Part shown: positions 54,936 to 54,970 of the stretch, in pieces
Position numbering within the stretch: the stretch's first letter is position 1
Layout of the letters: each line of letters begins with the position of its first letter
Assembly (NCBI RefSeq): GCF_000308415.1
Contig: NZ_BAFS01000014.1
Location: forward strand, 1-54,970
Source: Nocardia asiatica NBRC 100129
Lineage (GTDB): Bacteria > Actinomycetota > Actinomycetes > Mycobacteriales > Mycobacteriaceae
Direction of reading: 5' to 3'
Length of the DNA stretch: 54,970 nt
The notes under the pieces: model-generated
The model's input: the letters and a program-made list of their open reading frames with translations, nothing else
Told to the model about the DNA's origin: nothing
Databases searched by the model: none
Program-made: the position numbers and the translations under genes

Positions 54936-54970
54936 TCAGTCCTTGCCCGCGCGGATCGCCTCGAAGACGC
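54936..54970 (-). CDS. C-terminal end of an upstream gene (partial)
   Basis: The minus strand reads VFEAIRAGKD then TGA (54936-54938). The codons are GC3-rich and the peptide looks like a true protein end. By the Rv3667-Rv3683 order the gene could be acetyl-CoA synthetase, but ten codons cannot prove it. Confidence 0.4.
   Translation of the reverse strand, partial: VFEAIRAGKD

Overview
The window is high-GC actinobacterial DNA. The best fit is a Nocardia-type member of the Mycobacteriales. The right third (about 38.9-53.5 kb) repeats a gene order known from Mycobacterium tuberculosis Rv3670-Rv3683: metallophosphoesterase, ponA2, whiB4, a Get3/ArsA-like ATPase pair, DUF4177, RidA, MBL-fold hydrolase, crp, a small membrane protein, nth, a TlpA-like protein, a NUDIX hydrolase, the MarP serine protease and EphE. 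Codon use is strongly GC3-biased and many genes start with GTG. Genus and homologies were judged by eye; no database was searched.

Left part (0-17.5 kb): the 3' end of a TauE/SafE permease gene, a TAP-like lipoprotein hydrolase, a Tat-exported class I cholesterol oxidase, a voltage-sensor-only membrane protein whose gene overlaps a convergent LtrA gene, an SRPBCC protein, a GerW/YtfJ protein, DUF1918, and a TetR regulator divergent from two tandem DHFR/RibD-like reductases. Then come YjbQ, the lysC-asd operon (start of the aspartate pathway), a yefM-yoeB toxin-antitoxin pair with a palindromic operator, a class IV aminotransferase, a serine hydrolase and an amino-acid permease.

Middle (17.5-37 kb): an 89-bp tandem repeat, a furA-katA peroxide-defence unit with AT-rich direct repeats, and a class A beta-lactamase. 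An 850-bp gap follows with a 19-residue membrane peptide and a strongly structured RNA candidate. Next is a P450 / TetR / FAD-monooxygenase module whose two promoters share AGACA/TGTCT operator half-sites. A gntR-urea carboxylase-allophanate hydrolase operon lets the cell use urea nitrogen without urease. Two SDRs follow, one lacking its catalytic residues. The 33.9-37 kb stretch looks accessory: a tautomerase-like protein, a YunG protein, an XRE/TPR regulator, very small Cys-containing ORFs and tRNA-Pro(CGG).

Right part (37-55 kb): the conserved cell-envelope, redox and acid-stress block described above. It ends with a phage-holin-family gene that is in frame with a 5'-truncated nhaA remnant, and with the last codons of an upstream gene. 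Several promoters (furA, P450, yunG, the tautomerase-like gene) place the -10 hexamer six bases before the start codon, which suggests leaderless mRNAs.
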